Source of the DNA: JBEVMS01 sp040508515
GTDB taxonomy: Bacteria > Pseudomonadota > Gammaproteobacteria > Xanthomonadales > Rhodanobacteraceae
Reading direction: 5' to 3'
Length of the DNA stretch: 7,325 nucleotides
Assembly: GCA_040508515.1 (NCBI GenBank)
Contig: JBEVMS010000316.1
Span: 1 to 7,325, forward strand
The notes below the pieces were generated by a model. That model made no database searches, was not told the origin of the DNA, and saw only the letters and a list, made by a program, of their open reading frames with translations. Of the stretch, positions 1 to 7,001 are shown one piece after another. The position numbers and the translations under genes were made by a program. Position 1 is the first letter of the stretch; every line of letters starts with the position of its first letter.

Positions 1-13
1 CCTGCGCCTGTAA
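1..13 (+). CDS. mraZ: Possible C-terminal end of MraZ (partial, cut by left edge)
   Basis: In the frame starting at base 2 the codons read Leu-Arg-Leu followed by TAA at 11-13. MraZ, a DNA-binding transcriptional regulator, normally sits immediately upstream of rsmH in dcw clusters, and its E. coli homologue also ends in a short leucine-rich stretch. Position and ending fit, but three codons cannot prove identity. The call rests mainly on conserved gene order. Confidence 0.4.
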
Positions 14-21
14 CCGGCAAC

Positions 22-59
22 GGTGATGGGTGATGACTTGAGCGGTACGGGAGCGGGAG
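22..59 (+). repeat. Two short tandem duplications in the mraZ-rsmH spacer
   Basis: The heptamer GGTGATG occurs twice back to back at 22-28 and 29-35. The hexamer CGGGAG occurs twice back to back at 48-53 and 54-59. The second CGGGAG supplies the rsmH Shine-Dalgarno core. The first is a spare, purine-rich copy further from the start. The repeats are exact in the sequence. Any role, such as replication slippage or alternative ribosome docking, is inference. No convincing promoter was seen in this spacer. Confidence 0.6.
55..59 (+). promoter_or_regulatory. rsmH ribosome binding site
   Basis: GGGAG lies six bases before the ATG at 66, a good Shine-Dalgarno match and spacing. In the rsmH frame there is a stop codon (TGA) at 39-41 and no ATG, GTG or TTG between it and 66. 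ATG 66 is therefore the most upstream possible start. Confidence 0.75.
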
Positions 60-65
60 TGCGGC

Positions 66-1004
66 ATGGCTGAACAATGGCGGCACATTCCGGTGATGCT
101 GGTAGAAGCGGTGGAGGGGCTGGCCGTGCGCACGGGCGGGCGCTATCTGGATGGCACATTCGGTCGCGGCGGTCACGCTCGCGAGGTGCTGTCGCGGCTG
201 GGTCCAGACGGTCGCCTGTTGTTGATGGATCGCGATCCCACGGCGATTGCCGCGGCGCGTATGGCCTTCGTCGACGAGCCGCGCGTGGCGATCCGTCACG
301 CCAATTTTTCCTCGCTGGCCGAGTGGGACGAAACCGCCGCCGGGCTGGATGGCATCCTGCTCGATCTGGGCGTGTCCTCGCCGCAGTTGGACGATGCCGC
401 GCGCGGCTTCAGCTTCATAGCCGATGCGCCGCTGGACATGCGCATGGACACCACCCAGGGCGAAAGCGCGGCCGAATTCCTGGCGCGCGCCGACGAGCGC
501 GAGATCACCGAGGTGCTGTGGCACTTCGGCGAAGAACGGCACGGTCGGCGCATCGCGCGTGCGATCGTCGCCGATCGCGTGGCCACCCCATTCACCCGCA
601 CTGGCCAACTGGCGGCGCTGATCGAGCGCATCGTCGGTCGGCGCGAACCGGGCAAGCATCCGGCCACGCGCAGCTTTCAGGCGCTGCGGATTCAGGTCAA
701 CGGCGAGCTGGACGCGCTCAAGCACGGTCTGGACGCGGCCTTGGGGCGGCTCAAGCCCGGCGGCCGCTTGGCGGTGATCAGCTTCCATTCGCTGGAAGAC
801 CGCGCGGTGAAACTTTTCATTCGCGATCAGGCCGGACGCGTGCAGGGCAGTCGGCGCGGACCACCGGTGGCGGCGGCCGCGGCGCGACTTAAGCCGATCG
901 GCAAGGCGCAGTTTCCCTCGGACGCCGAACAGGCGGCCAATCCCCGTTCGCGTTCGGCGGTGCTGCGGGTAGCAGAAAAGCTGCCCTTGGAACCGGCTGC
1001 ATGA
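66..1004 (+). CDS. rsmH: 16S rRNA (cytosine-1402-N4)-methyltransferase RsmH (MraW)
   Basis: RsmH is a cytoplasmic SAM-dependent enzyme that N4-methylates C1402 (E. coli numbering) in the decoding centre of 16S rRNA. The 312-residue length is typical of the family. The SAM-binding region is YLDGTFGRGGHA at residues 27-38, with an acidic residue after the next strand (LLLMDRDP, 51-58). Family signatures follow: LLDLGVSSPQLD (98-109), RGFSF (113-117), DMRMD (124-128), GEERHGRRIARAI (155-167), KHPATRSFQALRI (197-209), ISFHSLEDR (238-246) and the C-terminal NPRSRSAVLRVAEK (292-305). The start at 66 has a good ribosome binding site and precedes the conserved HIPVM segment by six residues. The stop overlaps the ftsL start by four bases (ATGA). 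It is the first complete gene of the cluster and looks intact. Function and family are secure. Confidence 0.97.
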   Translation: MAEQWRHIPVMLVEAVEGLAVRTGGRYLDGTFGRGGHAREVLSRLGPDGRLLLMDRDPTAIAAARMAFVDEPRVAIRHANFSSLAEWDETAAGLDGILLDLGVSSPQLDDAARGFSFIADAPLDMRMDTTQGESAAEFLARADEREITEVLWHFGEERHGRRIARAIVADRVATPFTRTGQLAALIERIVGRREPGKHPATRSFQALRIQVNGELDALKHGLDAALGRLKPGGRLAVISFHSLEDRAVKLFIRDQAGRVQGSRRGPPVAAAAARLKPIGKAQFPSDAEQAANPRSRSAVLRVAEKLPLEPAA

Positions 1005-1273
1005 GGACGATGGGCGCCATCATCGTGCTGCTGATGCTCGGCATCACCTTGGCCAGCGCGCTCGGCGTGGTGTGGACGCGGCATGCCAGCCGCGTGCAGT
1101 TCATCGAACTGACCCGGCTGCAGAATCAACGCGACGATCTGAATATTGAATATGGTCGGCTGGAGTTGGAGCAGGCGACCTACGCCGAGCCCAGCCGGGT
1201 CGACATGGAGGCGCGGCAGAAGCTCGGCATGACCGCGCCGCGGCCGCAAGACATTCAACTGGTGCGTCGATGA
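1001..1273 (+). CDS. ftsL: Cell division protein FtsL
   Basis: FtsL is a small bitopic inner-membrane protein. With FtsB and FtsQ it recruits and activates the septal synthase FtsW-FtsI. The 90-residue product has one membrane helix at about residues 5-25. A periplasmic coiled coil follows, with leucines at 40, 47 and 54 in heptad spacing. The conserved end is EQATYAEPSRV then KLGM (74-77), which resembles the E. coli segment EEATLGDHSRVE...KLQM. Only about four residues precede the helix, against roughly thirty in E. coli. The start at 1001 overlaps the rsmH stop as ATGA, with only a weak GGA (989-991) upstream. An in-frame ATG at 1010 is an alternative that would shorten the tail further. 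Its place between rsmH and ftsI is the standard one for FtsL. The short sequence is poorly conserved in general, but context and the C-terminal match make the call strong. Confidence 0.93.
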   Translation: MRTMGAIIVLLMLGITLASALGVVWTRHASRVQFIELTRLQNQRDDLNIEYGRLELEQATYAEPSRVDMEARQKLGMTAPRPQDIQLVRR

Positions 1274-3081
1274 ATCGCCGCCAGCGCAACTCGCCGCAGC
1301 CCAGTCGTCGCCGCGGCGGTGGTCCCAGCGCGCGCAAGCGCATGGTGCTGGTGGTGGCCGTGCTCGGGCTAGCTTCGCTGGGTCTGCTGGCGCGCGCGTT
1401 CGATCTGCAAGTGGTGCGCAAGGATTTCTACCAGCAGCAGGGCGATGCGCGTTTTCTGCGCGAGATGCCGATCGCCGTCTCGCGCGGGACCATCTTCGAC
1501 CGCAACGGCGAGCCATTGGCGGTATCCACGCCGGTGATGTCGATCTGGGCCAATCCGGCCGAAGTGCTGGAAAACTCCCCGCGCATTCCCGAGCTGGCCA
1601 AGGCGCTGGGCATCGATTCGGGCGAGTTGCAGCAGCGCCTGGCCGAGCGGGCCGACAAGGAGTTCATTTACCTGCGCCGGCAGATGAATCCGGACGCAGC
1701 GCAAGCGGTGCTGGCGTTGGGCATTCCCGGCATCAACGGCCAGCGCGAGTACCGGCGCTATTACCCGTCCGGCCCGGTGCTGGCGCATGTGCTGGGTTTC
1801 ACCAATATCGACGACCACGGCCAGGAAGGCCTGGAACTGGCCTACGACGACTGGCTGGCCGGCAAGCCGGGCGCCAAGCGGGTGATCCGCGACCGCATGG
1901 GCCACGTGGTGGAGGATGTCGAGCAGATTCGCGCGCCGCAGCCGGGCCGCAACTTGACCTTGAGCATCGACCGACGCATCCAGTTCTTGGCTTACAACGA
2001 GCTGGTGCAGGCGCTGGACAAGTTCCAGGCCGATTCGGGCTCCATCGTGATTCTGGATGTTGCCACCGGCGAGATCCTCGCAATGGCCAACCTGCCGACC
2101 TACAACCCCAACGCGGTGCGCGGCAGCACGCCTTCGGAGCGACGTAACCGCGCGGCCACCGATGTGGTCGAACCGGGCTCGACGATGAAGGCGTTCACCC
2201 TGGCCGCGGCTCTGTCCAGCGGCAAGTACACCCCGACCAGTCCGATCATCGATACGCATCCGGGAACCTGGTACGCGCTCGGGCACCTGTTCCGCGACGT
2301 TGATGATCACGGCCTGCTGACCCCGACCGGGGTGATCACCAAGTCCAGCAACATCGGCGCGGCGAAGATCGCGCTGACGCTGGACACCGCGCTGCTCTAC
2401 AACACCTACCGCGCGTTCGGTTTCGGCAACAGCACGGGCAGCGGCTTTCCCGGTGAAAGCTCCGGTTATCTGCGCGTGGGGCGCGACTGGAGCCAGCAGG
2501 AAAAGGCGATCATGGCCTACGGCTACGGCGTCAGCCTGACCCCGCTGCAACTGGCCAGCGGCTACGCCACCATCGCCGACGAGGGCGTGATGCATTCGCC
2601 CACCTTCATTAAGGGTGGCGATAACCCGGCCAAGCAGATCATCGCGCCGGAAATCGCGCATGAACTGGTGCGCATGCTGGAAACCACCACCCAGCCGGGC
2701 GGCACCGCCACCCTGGCGCGCATCGCCAATTACGCGGTGGCGGCCAAGACTGGCACCGCGCACAAGGCGGTTGCCGGCGGTTACGCCAAAAACAATTACA
2801 TCTCGCTGCTGGCGGGCATCGTGCCAGCCAGTAATCCGCGGCTGGCCGGGGTGGTGATCATCAACAACCCGACCAAGGGCAGCTACTACGGCGGCACCGT
2901 ATCCGGCCCGGCTTTCGCCGAGGTGATGGACGGTGCGCTGCGCCTGCTCGACGTGCCGCCGGACAACATCGGACGCTGGTTCGCCGGCGGGCCGTTGCAA
3001 GGCCAGGACGGCTTGATCGGCAGCAAGCCACCGGATGATCCACCGGCCGCCGAAGCGCCGGTCGACGAGGCCACGCCATGA
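1270..3081 (+). CDS. ftsI: Septal peptidoglycan DD-transpeptidase FtsI (PBP3)
   Basis: FtsI is the class B penicillin-binding protein that cross-links peptidoglycan at the division septum with FtsW, acting in the periplasm. The 603-residue protein has a basic cytoplasmic N-terminus (1-24), a single membrane anchor at about 25-44, and a pedestal domain with the class B signature RGTIFDRNGEPLA (72-84). The transpeptidase domain carries all three active-site motifs: S304-T-M-K307 with the acylated serine, S359-S-N361, and K493-T-G-T496. These sit within a few residues of their E. coli positions. The C-terminus (about 585-603) is a low-complexity tail rich in proline and acidic residues. The start overlaps the ftsL stop (ATGA). 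I see no clear Shine-Dalgarno sequence before it, so translation probably depends on coupling to ftsL. The next in-frame ATG (1342) lies inside the anchor helix, so 1270 is preferred. PBP2 is unlikely given the gene context. Confidence 0.97.
   Translation: MNRRQRNSPQPSRRRGGGPSARKRMVLVVAVLGLASLGLLARAFDLQVVRKDFYQQQGDARFLREMPIAVSRGTIFDRNGEPLAVSTPVMSIWANPAEVLENSPRIPELAKALGIDSGELQQRLAERADKEFIYLRRQMNPDAAQAVLALGIPGINGQREYRRYYPSGPVLAHVLGFTNIDDHGQEGLELAYDDWLAGKPGAKRVIRDRMGHVVEDVEQIRAPQPGRNLTLSIDRRIQFLAYNELVQALDKFQADSGSIVILDVATGEILAMANLPTYNPNAVRGSTPSERRNRAATDVVEPGSTMKAFTLAAALSSGKYTPTSPIIDTHPGTWYALGHLFRDVDDHGLLTPTGVITKSSNIGAAKIALTLDTALLYNTYRAFGFGNSTGSGFPGESSGYLRVGRDWSQQEKAIMAYGYGVSLTPLQLASGYATIADEGVMHSPTFIKGGDNPAKQIIAPEIAHELVRMLETTTQPGGTATLARIANYAVAAKTGTAHKAVAGGYAKNNYISLLAGIVPASNPRLAGVVIINNPTKGSYYGGTVSGPAFAEVMDGALRLLDVPPDNIGRWFAGGPLQGQDGLIGSKPPDDPPAAEAPVDEATP
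3067..3070 (+). promoter_or_regulatory. murE ribosome binding site
   Basis: GAGG (in ACGAGG) lies inside the last codons of ftsI, seven bases before the murE ATG at 3078. It supports that start and suggests murE can be initiated independently as well as by coupling. Confidence 0.6.
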
Positions 3082-4553
3082 GCGGCCAACGTCTGGACCT
3101 GCTGTTACAGGGCATCGCCGATACCTCCGGGTGCGGCGATATCGTCGTATCCGGGCTGTGCCTGGATTCACGCCAGGTGAGTGCGGGCGACGCCTTTTTC
3201 GCCTTGCGCGGACTGCACGGCCACGGCATCGATTTTGCCGCCTCAGCGGCGGCGCGCGGTGCGCGTGTGGTGCTGGCGCAGGCGCCGGCGGTGCCGGTCG
3301 AAGCGCTGCCGGTGCCGGTGCTGTGGATCGATGATCTGCAGCAGCACGTGGGCGAAATCGCCGCGCGCTTTTACGGCCATCCCAGCCGCGCGCTGCGCGT
3401 GATCGGCGTGACCGGGACCAACGGCAAGACCTCCACCGTGCAATTGCTGGCGCAAGCGCTGGAACTGCTCGGCCATCGCGCGGCCAGCATCGGCACGCTG
3501 GGCGCCGGGCTGCACGGCCAACTGCGTGAGGGCGAGCGCACCACGCCAGACGCGATTGCGGTACAAGCGCTTCTGGCCGAGTTCCGCGACGCCGGCGCCA
3601 CCCATGTGGCGATGGAGGTGTCCTCGCATGCGCTGAGCCAGGGCCGGGTCAACGCGGTGCAGTTCGAGGTGGCCGCCTTCACCAATCTCACCCGCGATCA
3701 TCTGGACTACCACGGCAGCATGCAGGCCTACGGCGAGGCCAAGGCCAGCTTGTTCGCCTGGCCGCAACTGCGCGCGGCGGTGATCAACATTGACGACGAA
3801 TACGGTAGCGAGCTGAGCGCGCGCTTGCCGCCCGGGCCGGTGTGTCTGCGCGTCAGCAGTGCCGATCAGCGCGAGGCAGAGATCGCCGCCAGCGCGATCG
3901 TCACCTCGTCCGAAGGCCTTGCCTTTGAGTTGCGCACGCCGTGGGGCGTGCGTCCGCTGCAAAGCCCGCTGCTGGGTCGCTTCAATGTCGCCAATCTGTT
4001 GACGGTGGCCGCCAGTCTGGGCGCAATGGGCGAGTCGTTCGAGGCGATCGTCGCCGCGCTGGAGCAGTTGCAGCCGGTCAACGGCCGCATGAGCCGGCTC
4101 GGCGGGCAGGGTCGGCAGCCGTTGGTGGTGGTCGATTACGCGCATACGCCCGATGCCCTGGAACAGTCGCTGAGCGCCTTGCGCGCGCATTGTTCCGGCC
4201 GGCTGATTTGCGTGTTCGGCTGCGGCGGCGAGCGCGATGCCGGCAAGCGTCCGCTGATGGGCGCGATCGCCGAGCGGCTGGCCGATCGGGCGATCGTCAC
4301 CGACGACAACCCGCGCGGCGAAGACGGTGACGCGATCGTCGCGCAGATCGTCGCCGGCATGACCGATCCGACAACGGCCTTGATCGAGCGCGACCGCGCG
4401 GCGGCGATCTATGCCGCGCTGGCCCAGGCCAAGTCCGGCGATGTGCTGCTGATCGCCGGCAAAGGCCATGAAACCTACCAAGAGGGCGCGCACGGTAAGC
4501 GCCCGTTCGATGATTTGTCCGTCGCACGTGCGGCATTGGAGCAGTACGCATGA
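3078..4553 (+). CDS. murE: UDP-MurNAc-L-Ala-D-Glu:meso-diaminopimelate ligase MurE
   Basis: MurE is a cytoplasmic ATP-dependent ligase that adds the third amino acid of the stem peptide to UDP-MurNAc-L-Ala-D-Glu. The 491 residues show the three Mur ligase domains. The N-terminal UDP-binding domain contains CLDSRQVSAGDAFFAL (28-43). The central ATPase domain has the P-loop G113-T-N-G-K-T118, then TTPDA (155-159), MEVSSHALSQGRV (179-191) and FTNLTRDHLDYHG (201-213). K222 in YGEAKASLF is at the position of the carbamylated lysine (E. coli K224). The C-terminal domain has DYAHTPDAL (353-361), VFGCGGERDAGKR (379-391), D410-N-P-R413 and IAGKGHETYQ (459-468). The DNPR motif is the known marker for meso-diaminopimelate rather than L-lysine, predicting an A1-gamma Gram-negative peptidoglycan. 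The gene overlaps ftsI and murF by four bases on each side, and its own ribosome binding site is present. It looks intact. Confidence 0.97.
   Translation: MSGQRLDLLLQGIADTSGCGDIVVSGLCLDSRQVSAGDAFFALRGLHGHGIDFAASAAARGARVVLAQAPAVPVEALPVPVLWIDDLQQHVGEIAARFYGHPSRALRVIGVTGTNGKTSTVQLLAQALELLGHRAASIGTLGAGLHGQLREGERTTPDAIAVQALLAEFRDAGATHVAMEVSSHALSQGRVNAVQFEVAAFTNLTRDHLDYHGSMQAYGEAKASLFAWPQLRAAVINIDDEYGSELSARLPPGPVCLRVSSADQREAEIAASAIVTSSEGLAFELRTPWGVRPLQSPLLGRFNVANLLTVAASLGAMGESFEAIVAALEQLQPVNGRMSRLGGQGRQPLVVVDYAHTPDALEQSLSALRAHCSGRLICVFGCGGERDAGKRPLMGAIAERLADRAIVTDDNPRGEDGDAIVAQIVAGMTDPTTALIERDRAAAIYAALAQAKSGDVLLIAGKGHETYQEGAHGKRPFDDLSVARAALEQYA
4538..4541 (+). promoter_or_regulatory. murF ribosome binding site
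   Basis: GGAG lies in the 3' end of murE, eight bases before the ATG at 4550 and eleven before the second ATG at 4553. The spacing favours 4550, although ATGATG allows either. Confidence 0.6.
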
Positions 4554-5917
4554 TGCGCTTAAGCGCCATCGCCCTGTGGACTCGCGGTCGCCTGCTCGGC
4601 GATGACGCGACGATCCAGGGCGTCAACATCGACACCCGCAAGCTCAAGCCCGGCGATCTGTTCGTGGCGATCAAGGGCGAGCGCGTGGACGGGCACGATT
4701 TTGCCGCCGAGGCCGCCGCGCAAGGCGCGCTGGCCCTGCTGGTGACACGTCGACTCAACACGGCGCTGCCGCAGATTCTGGTCGACGACACCCAACTGGC
4801 GCTGGGCGATCTGGCCAGCGCGGTGCGCGCGCAGAGCGACGTGCGTGTGGTCGGCATCACCGGCTCCAACGGCAAGACCACGGTCAAGACGCTGGCCGCC
4901 TCGATCCTGGCGCGGCACGGCCGCACGCACGTCAACGCCGGCAACTACAACAACGAGCTAGGCCTGCCGCTGACCCTGTTGGCGATGCCGGCCGACGCGC
5001 AGTACGCGATGCTGGAGATGGGCGCGGGCAAGCCGGGCGATATCGATTACCTGGCCTCCATCGCACGGCCCGATATCGGCCTGGTCAACACCATTGCGCC
5101 GGCCCATCTTGAGCGCATGGGCAGCGTGGAGGGGATCGCCGAAACCAAGGGCGCGTTGTATCGATCCTTGCCGGCGGACGGCATCGCGATCATCAACGCC
5201 GACGATGCCTTCGCGCGGTTTTTTGAAGGGCTGGCCGGTTCGCGCCAGGTGCTGCGCTTCGGTCTGGAGCAGCCCGCCGAGGTCAGCGCGCAGATCATCG
5301 CGCAGCGCCTGGACGGCTCGCGCTTCGTGCTGCGCACGCCCGTGGGCGAGGCCGAGGTGCAATTGCCCTTGCCCGGTCGACACAACATCGCCAATGCCTT
5401 GGCCGCCGCGGCGATCGGGCTGGCGCTGCGGGTGCCGCTGGCGATCATCGTCGATGGCCTGCAGAACGTTCCTGGCGTGGCCGGGCGTCTCAATCAGCAA
5501 GCCATGCCCGGCGGCTGGACGCTGATCGACGACAGCTACAACGCCAATCCCGGCTCGGTCACCGCGGCGATCGACACCTTGGCGCTGGCCGCCGGCGAAC
5601 GCTGGCTGGTGCTGGGCGATATGGCCGAGTTGGGTGGCGACACCCGCGCTTTGCACGCGTCGATCGGCCGGTACGCGCAGGCGCGCGGCATCACGCGGCT
5701 CTACGCGGTCGGTCCGTTGAGCGCGGCGACGGTGCAGGCATTCGGCGCCGGAGCGATGCATTTCAGCGAGCAGTCGGCGCTGATCGATGCGCTACGCGCG
5801 GAATTGCATGCCGGCGTCAGTTGCCTGATCAAAGGCTCACGTTCGGCGGCGATGGATCGCGTCGTCGCTGCACTTAATCACAACACTCACAACGGAGCCG
5901 CAACCGATGTTGCTTGA
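4550..5917 (+). CDS. murF: UDP-MurNAc-tripeptide:D-alanyl-D-alanine ligase MurF
   Basis: MurF is the cytoplasmic ATP-dependent ligase that adds D-Ala-D-Ala to the UDP-MurNAc-tripeptide made by MurE, giving the pentapeptide used by MraY. The 455-residue length matches the family. Visible motifs are the N-terminal DTRKLKPGDLFVAIKGERVDG (28-48), the P-loop ITGSNGKTT (103-111), NYNNELGLP (132-140), LEMG (155-158), AETKG (197-201), DDSYNANP (327-334) with GDMAELG (356-362), and KGSRS (428-432) near the end. NYNNELGLP and DDSYNANP separate it from MurC, MurD and MurE. Two adjacent ATGs (4550, 4553) make the exact start uncertain by one codon. The first gives the usual four-base ATGA overlap with murE. 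The last 11 bases overlap mraY. No truncation or frameshift is seen. Confidence 0.97.
   Translation: MMRLSAIALWTRGRLLGDDATIQGVNIDTRKLKPGDLFVAIKGERVDGHDFAAEAAAQGALALLVTRRLNTALPQILVDDTQLALGDLASAVRAQSDVRVVGITGSNGKTTVKTLAASILARHGRTHVNAGNYNNELGLPLTLLAMPADAQYAMLEMGAGKPGDIDYLASIARPDIGLVNTIAPAHLERMGSVEGIAETKGALYRSLPADGIAIINADDAFARFFEGLAGSRQVLRFGLEQPAEVSAQIIAQRLDGSRFVLRTPVGEAEVQLPLPGRHNIANALAAAAIGLALRVPLAIIVDGLQNVPGVAGRLNQQAMPGGWTLIDDSYNANPGSVTAAIDTLALAAGERWLVLGDMAELGGDTRALHASIGRYAQARGITRLYAVGPLSAATVQAFGAGAMHFSEQSALIDALRAELHAGVSCLIKGSRSAAMDRVVAALNHNTHNGAATDVA
5894..5897 (+). promoter_or_regulatory. mraY ribosome binding site
   Basis: GGAG (in ACGGAG) lies in the murF 3' end, nine bases before the mraY ATG at 5907. 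This supports the 11-base overlap rather than a later start. Confidence 0.6.
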
Positions 5918-7001
5918 ACTGGCGGACTGGCTGGCGCGGCATTTTTCAGGCCCGCACCTGTTCCAGTACATCACCTTCCGCACCATCATGGCCGCGCTCA
6001 GCGCGCTGGCGATGTCGTTGCTGCTCGGTCCGCTATTGATCCGCAAGCTGGCGGCGTTGAAAGCCGGCCAGGTGGTGCGCAAGGATGGCCCGCAGACGCA
6101 TCTGTCCAAGGCTGGCACGCCGACCATGGGCGGGGTGATGATCCTGCTTTCGGTGGCGGTGTCGACCCTGCTGTGGACCGATCTGCATAACCGCTACGTG
6201 TGGGTCGTGCTGGTGGTGATGCTGGCCTTCGGCGCGATCGGCTTTTACGACGACTACCGCAAGCTGGTGCTGAAGGACAGCCGCGGGCTGGCCTCGCGCT
6301 GGAAGTATTTCTGGCAGTCGTTGTTCGGCCTGGGCGCGGCGCTGTTCCTCTATTACACCGCGCCGCAAGGCCCCGCGCCGATTGCCGAGACCGCGCTGTT
6401 CGTGCCGTTGTTCAAGCAGGTGGCGTTGCCGCTGGGTCTGTTCTTCGTGGTGATCGCCTACTTCATGATCGTGGGCTTCTCCAACGCGGTGAACCTCACC
6501 GACGGCCTGGACGGGCTGGCGATCATGCCGACGGTGCTGGTCTCCGCCGCGTTGGGCATCTTTGCTTACTTGGCCGGCAATAAGGTGTTCTCCGAATACC
6601 TGGGCATTCCCTCGATTGTCGGCGCCGGGGAACTGGCGATCTTCTGCGGTTCGCTGGCCGGCGCGGGATTGGGTTTCCTGTGGTTCAACACCTATCCGGC
6701 GCAGGTCTTCATGGGCGACGTCGGCGCGCTGGCGATCGGCGCGGCGCTGGCCACCATCGCGGTGATCGTGCGCCAGGAAGTGGTGCTGCTGGTGATGGGC
6801 GGCGTGTTCGTGATGGAAACCGCTTCCGTGATGATCCAGGTGACCAGTTTCAAGCTGACCGGCAAACGGGTGTTCCGGATGGCGCCGATCCATCACCACT
6901 TTGAATTGAAGGGCTGGCCCGAGCCCCGCGTGATCGTGCGCTTCTGGATCATCAGCGTCGTGCTGGTGTTGATCGGTCTTGCCACGTTGAAGGTGCGTTG
7001 A
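5907..7001 (+). CDS. mraY: Phospho-N-acetylmuramoyl-pentapeptide transferase MraY
   Basis: MraY is a polytopic inner-membrane enzyme that transfers phospho-MurNAc-pentapeptide from UDP to undecaprenyl phosphate, making lipid I. The 364 residues are close to the E. coli 360 and strongly hydrophobic, with about ten membrane helices expected for the family. Conserved cytoplasmic motifs are GQVVRKDGPQTHLSKAGTPT (54-73), D115-D116 in GFYDDYRK, RWKYFWQ (131-137), N196-LTDGLDGLA, D271 in FMGDVGALAIG, and H329-H-H331 in APIHHHFELKGW. D115, D116, D271 and the histidine triad correspond to the catalytic and metal-binding residues known from the family. Motif positions match E. coli up to D116 and then run four to five residues later, implying a small insertion in between. 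The start has a ribosome binding site inside murF. The stop TGA overlaps the ftsW ATG by one base (TGATG). Function is secure. Confidence 0.98.
   Translation: MLLELADWLARHFSGPHLFQYITFRTIMAALSALAMSLLLGPLLIRKLAALKAGQVVRKDGPQTHLSKAGTPTMGGVMILLSVAVSTLLWTDLHNRYVWVVLVVMLAFGAIGFYDDYRKLVLKDSRGLASRWKYFWQSLFGLGAALFLYYTAPQGPAPIAETALFVPLFKQVALPLGLFFVVIAYFMIVGFSNAVNLTDGLDGLAIMPTVLVSAALGIFAYLAGNKVFSEYLGIPSIVGAGELAIFCGSLAGAGLGFLWFNTYPAQVFMGDVGALAIGAALATIAVIVRQEVVLLVMGGVFVMETASVMIQVTSFKLTGKRVFRMAPIHHHFELKGWPEPRVIVRFWIISVVLVLIGLATLKVR
6989..6993 (+). promoter_or_regulatory. ftsW ribosome binding site
   Basis: GAAGG in the last codons of mraY lies seven bases before the ATG at 7001. It supports that start and the TGATG stop-start junction. 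Confidence 0.55.

Noticed and set aside
77..892. 271-codon open frame on the plus strand overlapping rsmH in another frame
   Set aside because: Arg/Gly/Ala-rich translation without motifs. The RsmH frame carries all family signatures across the same bases.
1369..3171. 600-codon open frame on the minus strand opposite ftsI
   Set aside because: Its translation is rich in Arg, Gln, His and Gly with no recognisable domain. It mirrors the codon pattern of a high-GC gene that clearly encodes FtsI, and it has no sensible start context. It is a shadow frame.
3243..4493. 416-codon open frame on the minus strand opposite murE
   Set aside because: It lies entirely within murE, has low-complexity Ala/Arg/Gln/His composition and no motif. 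It is explained by GC-rich third positions in murE.
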